Shown here one piece after another: positions 1 through 7,438 of a DNA stretch of 20,935 bases. Under the pieces are notes generated by a model. The model was not told the DNA's origin, did not search any database, and saw only the letters and a list, made by a program, of their open reading frames with translations. Numbering within the stretch: the stretch's first letter is position 1; each line of letters begins with the position of its first letter. The position numbers were made by a program, and so were the translations under genes. The stretch is from Phil1 sp964600045 (GTDB taxonomy: Bacteria; Bacillota; Clostridia; Christensenellales; CAG-138). The stretch lies in contig CAZRHS010000029.1 of NCBI GenBank assembly GCA_964600045.1, positions 1-20,935 of the forward strand, given 5' to 3'.

Positions 1-246
1 TGCTTCCATCTGAACCACGTGTTCACTCAGCTGCCCTACGCGCTGACCGTTACCGCTGTTTCCTTCGTAAGCTTCATACTGGCCGGCCTTATCCAGAACG
101 TTTGGATTAACCTGGCTATCGCCATTATCCTTATGGTTGCCACTCTGTTCGTAATCAAGAACATAGTCGGTAAGAAGCATGCCGGTGAGTTCGCTGAAAT
201 GGACGCCGCCTGCAAGGAACTTGAAAACGCCAAGAGGAATGCGTAA
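1..246 (+). CDS. Na+/H+ antiporter NhaC-family protein, C-terminal fragment (cut by window edge)
   Basis: The reading frame is open from the first base, so the gene starts outside the window and only about 81 C-terminal residues are visible. They read HLNHVFTQLPYALTVTAVSF and then a second hydrophobic stretch (IWINLAIAIILMVATLFVI-like), ending in a short charged tail. An H-x-x-T-Q-L-P-Y-A-L stretch just before the last two membrane helices is typical of NhaC-type antiporters, which exchange Na+ for H+ across the cytoplasmic membrane. The GTG at 19 lies inside the frame and is probably not the start. A strong terminator follows at 276-309. The family call rests on this short tail alone; another transporter of the same superfamily is possible. 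Confidence 0.6.
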   Translation, partial: CFHLNHVFTQLPYALTVTAVSFVSFILAGLIQNVWINLAIAIILMVATLFVIKNIVGKKHAGEFAEMDAACKELENAKRNA

Positions 247-275
247 TTTAAGCTGACTGATTAAACAAACGCATC

Positions 276-309
276 AGCCGCACCCGAAAATCGGGTGCGG
301 CTTTCTTTT
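276..309 (+). terminator. Intrinsic terminator after the NhaC-like gene
   Basis: A perfect 12-bp stem (276-287 with 291-302, loop AAA) is followed by the T-rich run TTCTTTTA. It separates the antiporter gene from the DUF1538 gene. I see no convincing promoter with standard spacing in the remaining 150 nt before the next gene; a TTGCAG at 367 and a TATGAT at 393 are 20 nt apart, which is too far. Confidence 0.9.
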
Positions 310-459
310 ATAAATTCTGAACACATTTTCCCTATTCTTAAGCAATAATTCACAAAATAGCAACCTTTGCAGGGTGGCATGCAGCGCCCCGTTATGATAA
401 ACTAATATACGGGTTTTATTTCTTATGACAACTGATTAAAGAAAAAAGGAGGATAATTA

Positions 460-1995
460 GTGCTCAAAAACAACAAAACGATACTTTATGAAAAACTAAA
501 GGAATCCCTCGCCTCCGTTCTGCCGATAACGGCAATAGTGTTCGTGCTTTGCTTTACGGTTGTGCCTGTGCCTACGGATATACTTATATCCTTTATAATC
601 GGCGCTATAATGCTGATACTCGGCATGGGTCTTTTTACGCTTGGCACAGATCTTGCCATGACACCTATCGGCAGCGAAGTAGGTTCCGCGATAACCCGGT
701 CGCGAAAGCTTTGGTTTATCGCACTTATCAGCCTTATTGTAGGCATCATTATAACCATTGCCGAACCGGACCTACAGGTTTTGGCCCAGCAGGTGCCGAA
801 CATTCCAAATATGACTATAATAATCACCGTTGCCGTAGGCGTAGGCGTATTTCTTGTTATAGCCATGCTGCGCATAGTGTTTAAGATTCCGCTTAACTAT
901 TTGCTGATAGGCTTCTACGCGGCCGTATTCATTATTTCAATATTTGTACCGGAAGAGTTTCTGGCCGTTGCATTCGACTCAGGCGGCGTTACAACCGGCC
1001 CCATGACAGTTCCGTTTATAATGGCACTCGGCGTTGGCGCGGCCGCGATACGAACCGATAAAAATGCGGAGCAGGACAGCTTCGGTCTTGTTGCGCTTTG
1101 CTCGATAGGCCCAATAATATCCGTGCTTGTGCTTGGCCTTATATTCAAGCCCACGGGTGCCGACACGGCATACAGCACCACCGTGCTGCCGGTATTTGAG
1201 GATACAAAGGCACTTTGGAATTACTTTAAGGATGCACTGCCTGAATATTTCAAAGAGGTTGTGCTGGCGCTTTCGCCCATAATCGTATTCTTCGTTATAT
1301 TCCAGCTTACTTCTATTAAAATGAAGAAAGAGCGGCTGATAAGGATTACCGTCGGCCTTATATATACATTTATCGGTTTGGTTATATTCCTGACCGGCGT
1401 AAACGTTGGCTTTATGCCGATGGGCAGCCTTATAGGCAAAGAGCTTGGTGCGCTTGACTATAACTGGATTGTTGTTCCGATAGGAATGCTGATGGGCTAC
1501 TTTATAGTAGCGGCAGAGCCGGCGGTGCACGTGCTGAACAAGCAGGTGTATGAGCTGACGAACGGCATGATTCCCAAGAAGGCGCTGAGCGTAAGCCTGT
1601 CAATAGGCGTTTGCGCGTCGGTTGGGCTTGCCATGATAAGAATACTTACGGGGCTTCCCATAATGTATTTGCTGCTGCCGGGCTACATACTCTCGCTTGT
1701 GCTTTCCTTCTTCGTTCCGCCCATGTTCACTGCAATAGCATTTGACTCCGGCGGAGTTGCAAGCGGCCCTATGACGGCAACGTTTTTGCTCCCGCTTGCC
1801 ATGGGAGTTTGCTCCGCGGTTGGCGGAGACATAGCAACGGATGCTTTCGGCATAGTATCAATGGTTGCGATGACACCCCTTATCGCGATACAGATACTGG
1901 GCGTAATATTCCGCATTAAGAGCGGCACCGCCGCCAAGGCTACCGAGACCAAGACCACTGTTGAAGAAATTATAGAAATGGAGGGCGACGCATGA
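460..1995 (+). CDS. DUF1538 membrane protein with two fused halves (UmpAB-like putative cation/H+ antiporter)
   Basis: This 511-residue, very hydrophobic protein is an internal duplication. Half one (about residues 40-235) and half two (about 300-490) share the motifs AEPxxxVLxxQV (101-112 and 352-363), AFDSGGVxxGPMT (171-183 and 427-439) and D-x-FG-[LI]-V (206-211 and 461-466). These are marks of the DUF1538 family. In Halomonas a pair of separate DUF1538 proteins (UmpA/UmpB) was described as a Na+(Li+,K+)/H+ antiporter; here both halves are in one chain. The conserved Asp of FDSGG is an obvious candidate for cation handling, but that is inference. Translation starts at GTG 460 behind AAAGGAGG (445-452). 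The stop overlaps the next ATG by 4 nt (ATGA), so the PII-like gene is translationally coupled. Confidence 0.88.
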   Translation: MLKNNKTILYEKLKESLASVLPITAIVFVLCFTVVPVPTDILISFIIGAIMLILGMGLFTLGTDLAMTPIGSEVGSAITRSRKLWFIALISLIVGIIITIAEPDLQVLAQQVPNIPNMTIIITVAVGVGVFLVIAMLRIVFKIPLNYLLIGFYAAVFIISIFVPEEFLAVAFDSGGVTTGPMTVPFIMALGVGAAAIRTDKNAEQDSFGLVALCSIGPIISVLVLGLIFKPTGADTAYSTTVLPVFEDTKALWNYFKDALPEYFKEVVLALSPIIVFFVIFQLTSIKMKKERLIRITVGLIYTFIGLVIFLTGVNVGFMPMGSLIGKELGALDYNWIVVPIGMLMGYFIVAAEPAVHVLNKQVYELTNGMIPKKALSVSLSIGVCASVGLAMIRILTGLPIMYLLLPGYILSLVLSFFVPPMFTAIAFDSGGVASGPMTATFLLPLAMGVCSAVGGDIATDAFGIVSMVAMTPLIAIQILGVIFRIKSGTAAKATETKTTVEEIIEMEGDA

Positions 1996-2702
1996 AGGAT
2001 TACAGACTACTCTTATGCATAGTAAGGCGCGACCAATACGAATCGTACCTGAACATGCTGAAAAGCATTGGCATAGAAGCGCAGTTCGCAAGCCTATGCC
2101 ACGGCACGGCAAGCAAAAGCGTGCTTGACTACCTGGGGCTTGAAAAAACGGAAAAAGTGCTGCTTCAGGCATTCGTGCCTTCAAGCTATGTTGCAAGGAT
2201 ACAGCGCAGGCTTGTGGACGTTATGGGAATTGAGGTTCCCGGCAACGGAATAGCCATGAGCATACCCGTAGGCAGCGTGGGCGGACAGTCCAGCTTAGAC
2301 TACCTTACAAAGGGGCAGCATGAGCCCAACGAGACTACATCTGACGAGGTGAAAAAGATGAATGAGATTATGTATTCGCTGATAGTAGCCATTACGGCAA
2401 AGGGCAACACGGATACCGTTATGGACGCGGCCAGAAGCGCAGGCGCTCGCGGCGGCACGGTTATAAACGCGCGCGGCACGGCTCCCGGATCCAAGGCCAA
2501 GTTCTTCGGACTTTCAATAAGCAACGAAAAGGAGCTTGTGTATATACTTACGCTTAAGTCCGATAAGGATAAGATAATGCACGCCATTATGGAGAAAGCG
2601 GGAGTGCATACAGAAGCGCAGACGGTGCTTTTCTCGCTGCCGGTTGACAGCATGGTAGGACTGAGAAGCATAGTGCCCGAAAAGGACGCTTTGGACGAAT
2701 AA
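1992..2702 (+). CDS. Tandem-domain PII-like signalling protein, partner of the DUF1538 transporter
   Basis: The 236-residue soluble protein contains two PII-like (ferredoxin-like) modules. Module one is about residues 1-110 and module two about 124-225. Both end in a similar strand (SIPVGSVGG at 90-98 and FSLPVDSMVGL at 214-224). Module two carries ARSAGARGGTVINARGT (147-163), which resembles the start of the T-loop region in PII proteins. PII proteins are normally about 110 residues and trimeric, sensing ATP/ADP and 2-oxoglutarate or other small ligands and binding transporters or enzymes. The gene overlaps the DUF1538 gene by 4 nt, so its likely target is that membrane protein. The ligand cannot be inferred, and I do not call it GlnB/GlnK because the nitrogen-type T-loop tyrosine motif is not evident. 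Confidence 0.85.
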   Translation: MKDYRLLLCIVRRDQYESYLNMLKSIGIEAQFASLCHGTASKSVLDYLGLEKTEKVLLQAFVPSSYVARIQRRLVDVMGIEVPGNGIAMSIPVGSVGGQSSLDYLTKGQHEPNETTSDEVKKMNEIMYSLIVAITAKGNTDTVMDAARSAGARGGTVINARGTAPGSKAKFFGLSISNEKELVYILTLKSDKDKIMHAIMEKAGVHTEAQTVLFSLPVDSMVGLRSIVPEKDALDE

Positions 2703-2724
2703 GCAGCAAAAATTAACATGTCGC

Positions 2725-2755
2725 GGGCAGGGATATCCCCTGCCCCTTTGTTTTA
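2725..2755 (+). terminator. Intrinsic terminator after the DUF1538-PII operon
   Basis: GGGCAGGG (2725-2732) pairs with CCCTGCCC (2738-2745) over a 5-nt loop, followed by CTTTGTTTTA. It lies 22 nt after the PII-like stop codon and closes the two-gene operon. Confidence 0.88.
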
Positions 2756-2896
2756 CCTGAAACAAGCCTTACGTTGGTTTACATTTTTAAGCATAAGATT
2801 ATCATAAAAATTGTATTAAATTGCATTTTCATCGTAACGGAGCCGATTTTTCTCATTTTTATGCATTTAGAATTTGAACTTAAAATGAACTTTTTA

Positions 2897-2925
2897 TTGA
2901 CGATTATGGCTTCAGGTAGTATAAT
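2897..2925 (+). promoter_or_regulatory. Sigma-A-type promoter of the peptide ABC operon
   Basis: TTGACG (2897-2902) and a perfect TATAAT (2920-2925) are separated by 17 nt. Transcription would start near 2932, giving an untranslated leader of about 205 nt ahead of the binding-protein ATG at 3137. Confidence 0.8.
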
Positions 2926-2931
2926 TCCACC

Positions 2932-3136
2932 ATATTGAGATATGTTTGTACCAATTGAGTCAAGCGTAACTTATATTGTTGTAATTTGGTATTTCATTTG
3001 AGCAATTTTCCCCGGGCATTTGCCCATGTTACATTAGGCATTCCAAGCTTAATGGTCAAAGCGTTACATTAAAAAGGTTTTAAGTTTCCCCGTGTACTCA
3101 AGCACGAGGGACAAAAAATAAAAAGGAGAACAAACA
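2932..3136 (+). other. Long structured 5' leader of the peptide ABC operon
   Basis: This non-coding stretch lies between the likely transcription start and the binding-protein gene. It has a small GC hairpin (GGGC 3014-3017 with GCCC 3022-3025) and a 9-nt direct repeat GTTACATTA at 3028-3036 and 3063-3071. A second hairpin (CCC-CGTG 3088-3094 with CACG-A-GGG 3103-3110) ends 11 nt before the AAGGAG ribosome binding site at 3122-3127. I recognise no known riboswitch or T-box. The remainder is AT-rich with no gene. Confidence 0.45.
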
Positions 3137-5179
3137 ATGAAGAAATGGATCGCCCTGTTGCTGGTGGCAGTAATGGCAGTATCCGCGTTCGCTGGTTGCG
3201 CAACCGAAACCACGACCGATGATACCACCCAGACTGATAACACCACAACTACCGACAACACTTCTACCGAACCCACAGCTACGGAAAACCCCAACGTTGT
3301 GGTTAACAACACCGGTGCCGAGAGGCCCGAAAACGCCGCTGAAGAGCAGGTTGTTAAGCTGTTCTACTCCGATGAAATTTCGGACTGGAACCCCCTGCAT
3401 CCTTCCTCCGGTTCTACCTGGTGTAACTGGATTGATACCCTGGTTGAGTACGACAACTACGGTATGTGCCAGCCCTGCCTTGCCGAAAGCTGGACCAAGA
3501 GCGAAGACGGTCTGACCTGGACCTTCAAGATTCGCGAAGGTGTTGCATGGCAGTATCAGGACGGCAGCGAATACGGCGAATATGTAAAGGCCGAGGACTG
3601 GGTAACCTCCGCGAAGTGGATACTTGATCCCGCCAACACCGCCCGTACCGCTGACCTGCTGTTCGACATAGTCGGCGCAGAAGACTACTACATGGCTCTT
3701 GAGAGCGGAGCGGAAGCCGATTGGGATACCGTTGGCATAAAGGCTATCAGCGAATATGAGCTTGAGTTCACGCTGACCTCCCCCTGCCCCTGGTTCCTCT
3801 CCCGCCTTACTTACAACTGGGGCTACCCCACCTGCGGTAAGTACCTTGAAGAGATGGGCGACAGCTTCGGCACCAACTACGACACCATCCTTTACTGCGG
3901 CGCGTTCCTCTGCACCCAGTACGAGCCCAACTCCTACATCATCCACGAGCGTAATCCTCTCTACTGGGATATAGACAAGATCCACGTAGAGCGCATTGAA
4001 GAGAAGTACAACGCCGAAGCCAGCACCCTCGCTCCCGAGGCCCTGCTCCGCGGCGAAGTTACCGCTTGCGACATTCCTACCGACCAGATCGACGGCTGGA
4101 TGAGCGATCCTGAAAAGGCTGCCCTCATTCGCCCGAACCGTCCCGGTACCTACAGCTACTTCTATCTGATCAACTTCATGCCCACCTATGATGAGCGTGA
4201 CGGTCTGAGCCATGAGCAGTGGCTGGCTGCTGCCAACAATGAAAACTTCCGTAAGTCCCTCTACTACGCTCTTGACCGCGTAAAGGCCATCAGCTGCTAC
4301 GATCCTTACACTCCGGAAGATTACGTGCTGCGCACCATCACTCCTTACAACTTCTGCGCTGCAGATGGTAAGGACTATCCGTACCTCGATGCTCTGAAGG
4401 ACTACGCTGAGACCGATCAGTTCCAGTCCGACACCGCTCTTGAGTATCGCGATGCCGCCCGCGCTGAGCTTGAAGCCGCCGGCGTCACCTTCCCGATCAT
4501 GGCCTACATGCCCTACTGCAGTGACTCTTCACAGCAGACCAACCTTGCTATAGTTGTTTCCCAGCAGCTCGAAGAGCTCCTCGGCGCCGACTACATCAAG
4601 TTCGTGCTTGAAGGCTATCCTTCCACCGACTACCTGGCCACCACCCGTCGCGCCGGTAACTACTCCTTCATGATGTCTTACTGGGGACCTGACTACGCTG
4701 ACCCCGAAACCTGGACCGATCCTTTCAACCTTGGTCAGGCTTACAACTACATCTGGCGTGCTGACGGCATGGCTACCGAGACCACTCAGGACGATCCCGA
4801 TGGTCGTATGGGCCGCAGCGGCTACGATGAGACCTATTGGAAAGACTTCATCTATGGTGAGAAGGTTGCCGAAGCTACCGCCGAAACCGTTGATATGAAC
4901 AAGCGTTACAACGCTCTGGCGGAAGTAGAAGCCTGGCTGCTTGATCAGGCGGTTGTAATTCCTCTTGGTACCCTTGGCGGATGCGGCTACATGTCCAGCT
5001 GCATGAATCCGTTTGAGAGCCAGTACAGCCCCTTCGGTCTGTCCAGTGGCCGTTATAAGTACCAGTGGGTATATGACAAGCCCTTCAGCACCGAAGAATA
5101 CCAGACCATGCTGGTTGAATGGGAAGCTGAGCGCGCTGAGCGCATAGCCTACGCTGAAGCCAACGGCATAGATTACTAA
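3137..5179 (+). CDS. ABC transporter substrate-binding lipoprotein, family 5 (oligopeptide/dipeptide type)
   Basis: The 680-residue protein begins with a lipoprotein signal peptide: K2, K3, a hydrophobic core at 5-15 and the lipobox A-F-A-G-C with the lipidated cysteine at residue 21. A Thr/Asp/Asn-rich linker (22-50) precedes a solute-binding family 5 fold. DWNPLHPSSG, LAESWTKSEDGLTWTFKIREGV and the later FRKSLYYALDR are typical of OppA/DppA-like proteins. It would sit on the outer face of the membrane and deliver peptides to the permeases encoded downstream. At 680 residues it is somewhat longer than the usual 520-600. AAGGAG lies 9 nt upstream of the ATG. Two hairpins separate it from the permease genes and probably let it be made in excess. 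The exact substrate (peptide, nickel chelate or sugar oligomer) cannot be told. Confidence 0.93.
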   Translation: MKKWIALLLVAVMAVSAFAGCATETTTDDTTQTDNTTTTDNTSTEPTATENPNVVVNNTGAERPENAAEEQVVKLFYSDEISDWNPLHPSSGSTWCNWIDTLVEYDNYGMCQPCLAESWTKSEDGLTWTFKIREGVAWQYQDGSEYGEYVKAEDWVTSAKWILDPANTARTADLLFDIVGAEDYYMALESGAEADWDTVGIKAISEYELEFTLTSPCPWFLSRLTYNWGYPTCGKYLEEMGDSFGTNYDTILYCGAFLCTQYEPNSYIIHERNPLYWDIDKIHVERIEEKYNAEASTLAPEALLRGEVTACDIPTDQIDGWMSDPEKAALIRPNRPGTYSYFYLINFMPTYDERDGLSHEQWLAAANNENFRKSLYYALDRVKAISCYDPYTPEDYVLRTITPYNFCAADGKDYPYLDALKDYAETDQFQSDTALEYRDAARAELEAAGVTFPIMAYMPYCSDSSQQTNLAIVVSQQLEELLGADYIKFVLEGYPSTDYLATTRRAGNYSFMMSYWGPDYADPETWTDPFNLGQAYNYIWRADGMATETTQDDPDGRMGRSGYDETYWKDFIYGEKVAEATAETVDMNKRYNALAEVEAWLLDQAVVIPLGTLGGCGYMSSCMNPFESQYSPFGLSSGRYKYQWVYDKPFSTEEYQTMLVEWEAERAERIAYAEANGIDY

Positions 5180-5213
5180 GTCAAAACTTACAATTTAAGC
5201 CTAAATTGACTGC

Positions 5214-5237
5214 GGAGAGCCCCTTCGGGGGCTCTCC
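5214..5237 (+). other. Stable UUCG-tetraloop hairpin after the binding-protein gene
   Basis: GGAGAGCCCC (5214-5223) pairs perfectly with GGGGCTCTCC (5228-5237) around TTCG, giving the very stable C(UUCG)G tetraloop. No T-run follows (TAAATAAAAAA instead), so it looks more like an mRNA 3'-end stabiliser or exonuclease block than a standard intrinsic terminator. Confidence 0.75.
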
Positions 5238-5270
5238 TAAATAAAAAATACAGGCGTGGATGCGCCGCAC

Positions 5271-5339
5271 GCCGCCTGAGTTTCGGCTCGGGCCCGGGCC
5301 GGAACTCAGGCGGCGCCTAATAAAACATCTTTTATTTTT
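5271..5339 (+). terminator. Large hairpin with downstream T-rich run between binding-protein and permease genes (partial terminator or attenuator)
   Basis: A perfect 12-bp stem (5271-5282 with 5303-5314) continues inward through further G-C and G-U pairs to about 20 bp with loop GGCC (5291-5294). A T-rich stretch lies at 5328-5339, about 14 nt beyond the stem. The permease RBS (GAGGTG 5361-5366) follows directly and I see no new promoter, so some read-through is expected. Together with the preceding UUCG hairpin it would lower permease/ATPase expression relative to the binding protein. Confidence 0.65.
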
Positions 5340-5373
5340 CCCTTTCTAAACTATAAAATTGAGGTGAACGCTG

Positions 5374-6321
5374 TTGCTAAGATACATACTCGGCAGATTG
5401 GGACGTGCCTTAATAACAATGTTTTTGGTACTTTCCATAGTGTTTTTGCTCATGAGACTGCTGCCCGTTGACGGCTACTTTGAAGGCCGCTCGGACACCA
5501 TGAGCGATACCGTAAAGAACAACATACTGAAAGAACTCGGATTACTTGATCCGTGGTACAAGCAGCTTTTCGATTTCTGGCGTAAGCTGCTGCTGCACGG
5601 CGATTTGGGCAAATCAATAGTTATGCGTAAAGGCGTTGCCTGCGTTGACGTTATGTGGCCCAAGGCCAAGAACTCATTCCAATTCGGCATTATAGCACTT
5701 GGCATACAGATGCTGATAGGCTACCCCATGGGCGTTATGATGGCGCGCAGCAAGGGCAAGCTTTTTGATACGATAGGCAATGCTTACGTTTTGCTTATAA
5801 ACGCACTGCCGTCGGCGGTTTACTTCCTGGCAATTCAGCTTTATCTTTCAACGCTGCTTGACTTGCCAATGCTGTATGACCCGCTTGACTGGACAAGCCG
5901 AATACTGCCGATAATCTGCCTGTCCCTCGGCGGCATAGCTTCCAACGCTATGTGGATGAGGCGTTACATGGTAGACCAGATGAACATGGACTACATTCGC
6001 CTTGCCCGCGCAAAGGGCATGACCTCCAGCCAGGTCGCGTTCCGCCACGTTATGAGGAACGCATTCATACCTATGGCGCAGAGCCTGCCCACTTCCCTGC
6101 TGTTCACCATTTCCGGTTCACTCTATGTTGAGTCCCTCTTCTCCATCCCCGGAATGGGCGGACTGCTGATACAGTCCATACAGCGCCAGGACAATACCAT
6201 GGTTCAGGCCATGGTGCTCCTCTACTCCGTCATAAGCATATGCGGCCTGCTGCTTGGCGACTTGATGATGATGATCTGCGACCCGCGCATCAAACTGGTT
6301 AAGAAGGGAGACAGCAGATAA
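5374..6321 (+). CDS. Peptide ABC transporter permease (DppB/OppB type)
   Basis: The 315-residue integral membrane protein has the N-terminal signature of DppB/OppB permeases (RYILGRLGRALITMFLVLSIVFLLMRLLP, residues 3-31). The extracytoplasmic loop contains HGDLGKSI (75-82). The cytoplasmic coupling (EAA) loop is at about 209-231 (RLARAKGMTSSQVAFRHVMRNAF), where the ATPases dock. It forms half of the membrane channel for the peptide importer. The start is TTG 5374, supported by GAGGTG seven nucleotides upstream and the match of residue 1 to the family's usual N-terminus. Its stop shares a base with the next ATG (TAATG at 6319-6323), implying coupled translation. Confidence 0.93.
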   Translation: MLRYILGRLGRALITMFLVLSIVFLLMRLLPVDGYFEGRSDTMSDTVKNNILKELGLLDPWYKQLFDFWRKLLLHGDLGKSIVMRKGVACVDVMWPKAKNSFQFGIIALGIQMLIGYPMGVMMARSKGKLFDTIGNAYVLLINALPSAVYFLAIQLYLSTLLDLPMLYDPLDWTSRILPIICLSLGGIASNAMWMRRYMVDQMNMDYIRLARAKGMTSSQVAFRHVMRNAFIPMAQSLPTSLLFTISGSLYVESLFSIPGMGGLLIQSIQRQDNTMVQAMVLLYSVISICGLLLGDLMMMICDPRIKLVKKGDSR

Positions 6322-7421
6322 TGAGCGAGAAAAAACTTTTTGACAAGGCTAAAAAGCCCATTACCCGAGGCTATGCCGATCACAAAATATCCGTGCTGCA
6401 GGAAGGCTTTGCCGCAACAAACAACCTGGCAGATCTTGAGGACATAAAGGTTCCCAAGGACGTTAATGTTTGCGATGATGGCGTAACCCCCATAACGGAC
6501 GATTTGTTTGAGGTTGCGGAGCACGACACCGCTGATGCAGAGCGCACCGGTTATTCCAACTATTCCTACTGGGGAAGCACGCTGCGCGTGTTCATGAAGA
6601 AGAAAACCTCCATTATACTGCTCGCGTTCCTGGTACTGCTGCTCGCGTTCACGTTTATACAGCCCCTTCTGCCCAATCAGAAGGACTCCTATAAGATATA
6701 CAACGATGAAAACGGCGCAACCCAGAGAAACGTAAAGCCGAACAGCGAATTCTGGTTTGGTACCAACAGCATTGGTCAGGATCTTTGGAGCCGTATCTGG
6801 CAGGGCACCCGTACAAGCCTTTTCATAGGCATTTGCGTTGCTGTTTGCAACATAGTTATAGGATTGATACTCGGTTCCCTTTGGGGCTACGCGAGAAAGC
6901 TGGACTGGCTATTTACGGAAATATACAACCTATTTGATAATATTCCGTACACGATACTTAGGATGCTGCTTATGTACATTATGCGTCCGAGCTTAAAGAC
7001 CATGATATTCGTTATGTGCCTTACCGGCTGGATCGGCATGACAAAGTACATTCGTAACCTTATACTTATCTATCGCGACAGGGAATTCAACCTGGCCTCC
7101 CGCTGCCTTGGTACTCCCAGCGCGAAGATAATCACGAAGAACATACTGCCGCAGCTTATATCGGTAGTTATGCTTCAGACCGCCCTTGCCATCCCCGATG
7201 CCATAGGTTCAGAGGTTTTCCTTACCTACATCGGACTTGGCCTGCCGGTTGAAATCCCCTCCCTCGGCAACCTTATAAATGAAGGCCGTAAGGTTATGCT
7301 TGTTGCCGAACAGAGGTATCAGCTGCTGTTCCCGGTGCTGGTAGTATCCGCGATAACCATTTCGTTCTACGCGCTTGGTAATGCGTTTGCCGATGCATCC
7401 GACCCGCGTAACCACAGGTAA
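6321..7421 (+). CDS. Peptide ABC transporter permease (DppC/OppC type) with long N-terminal extension
   Basis: This is the second channel subunit of the importer, 366 residues. A hydrophilic cytoplasmic extension covers about residues 1-94. It is followed by the first membrane helix (96-117), an FGTNSIGQDLWSR motif (147-159) typical of DppC/OppC, and the EAA coupling loop at about 265-288 (FNLASRCLGTPSAKIITKNILPQL). The family usually has about 280-310 residues; the surplus is the N-terminal segment, which I cannot assign to a domain. The gene overlaps the upstream permease by one base and is followed after 17 nt by the first ATPase gene. Confidence 0.92.
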   Translation: MSEKKLFDKAKKPITRGYADHKISVLQEGFAATNNLADLEDIKVPKDVNVCDDGVTPITDDLFEVAEHDTADAERTGYSNYSYWGSTLRVFMKKKTSIILLAFLVLLLAFTFIQPLLPNQKDSYKIYNDENGATQRNVKPNSEFWFGTNSIGQDLWSRIWQGTRTSLFIGICVAVCNIVIGLILGSLWGYARKLDWLFTEIYNLFDNIPYTILRMLLMYIMRPSLKTMIFVMCLTGWIGMTKYIRNLILIYRDREFNLASRCLGTPSAKIITKNILPQLISVVMLQTALAIPDAIGSEVFLTYIGLGLPVEIPSLGNLINEGRKVMLVAEQRYQLLFPVLVVSAITISFYALGNAFADASDPRNHR

Positions 7422-7438
7422 GGAATGAGGTGACAATA

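Noticed and set aside
3098..4213. Long minus-strand open frame (371 codons) opposite the binding-protein gene
   Set aside because: It is antisense to a clear family 5 binding protein, has no recognisable domain and no ribosome binding site; it arises from codon bias of the real gene.
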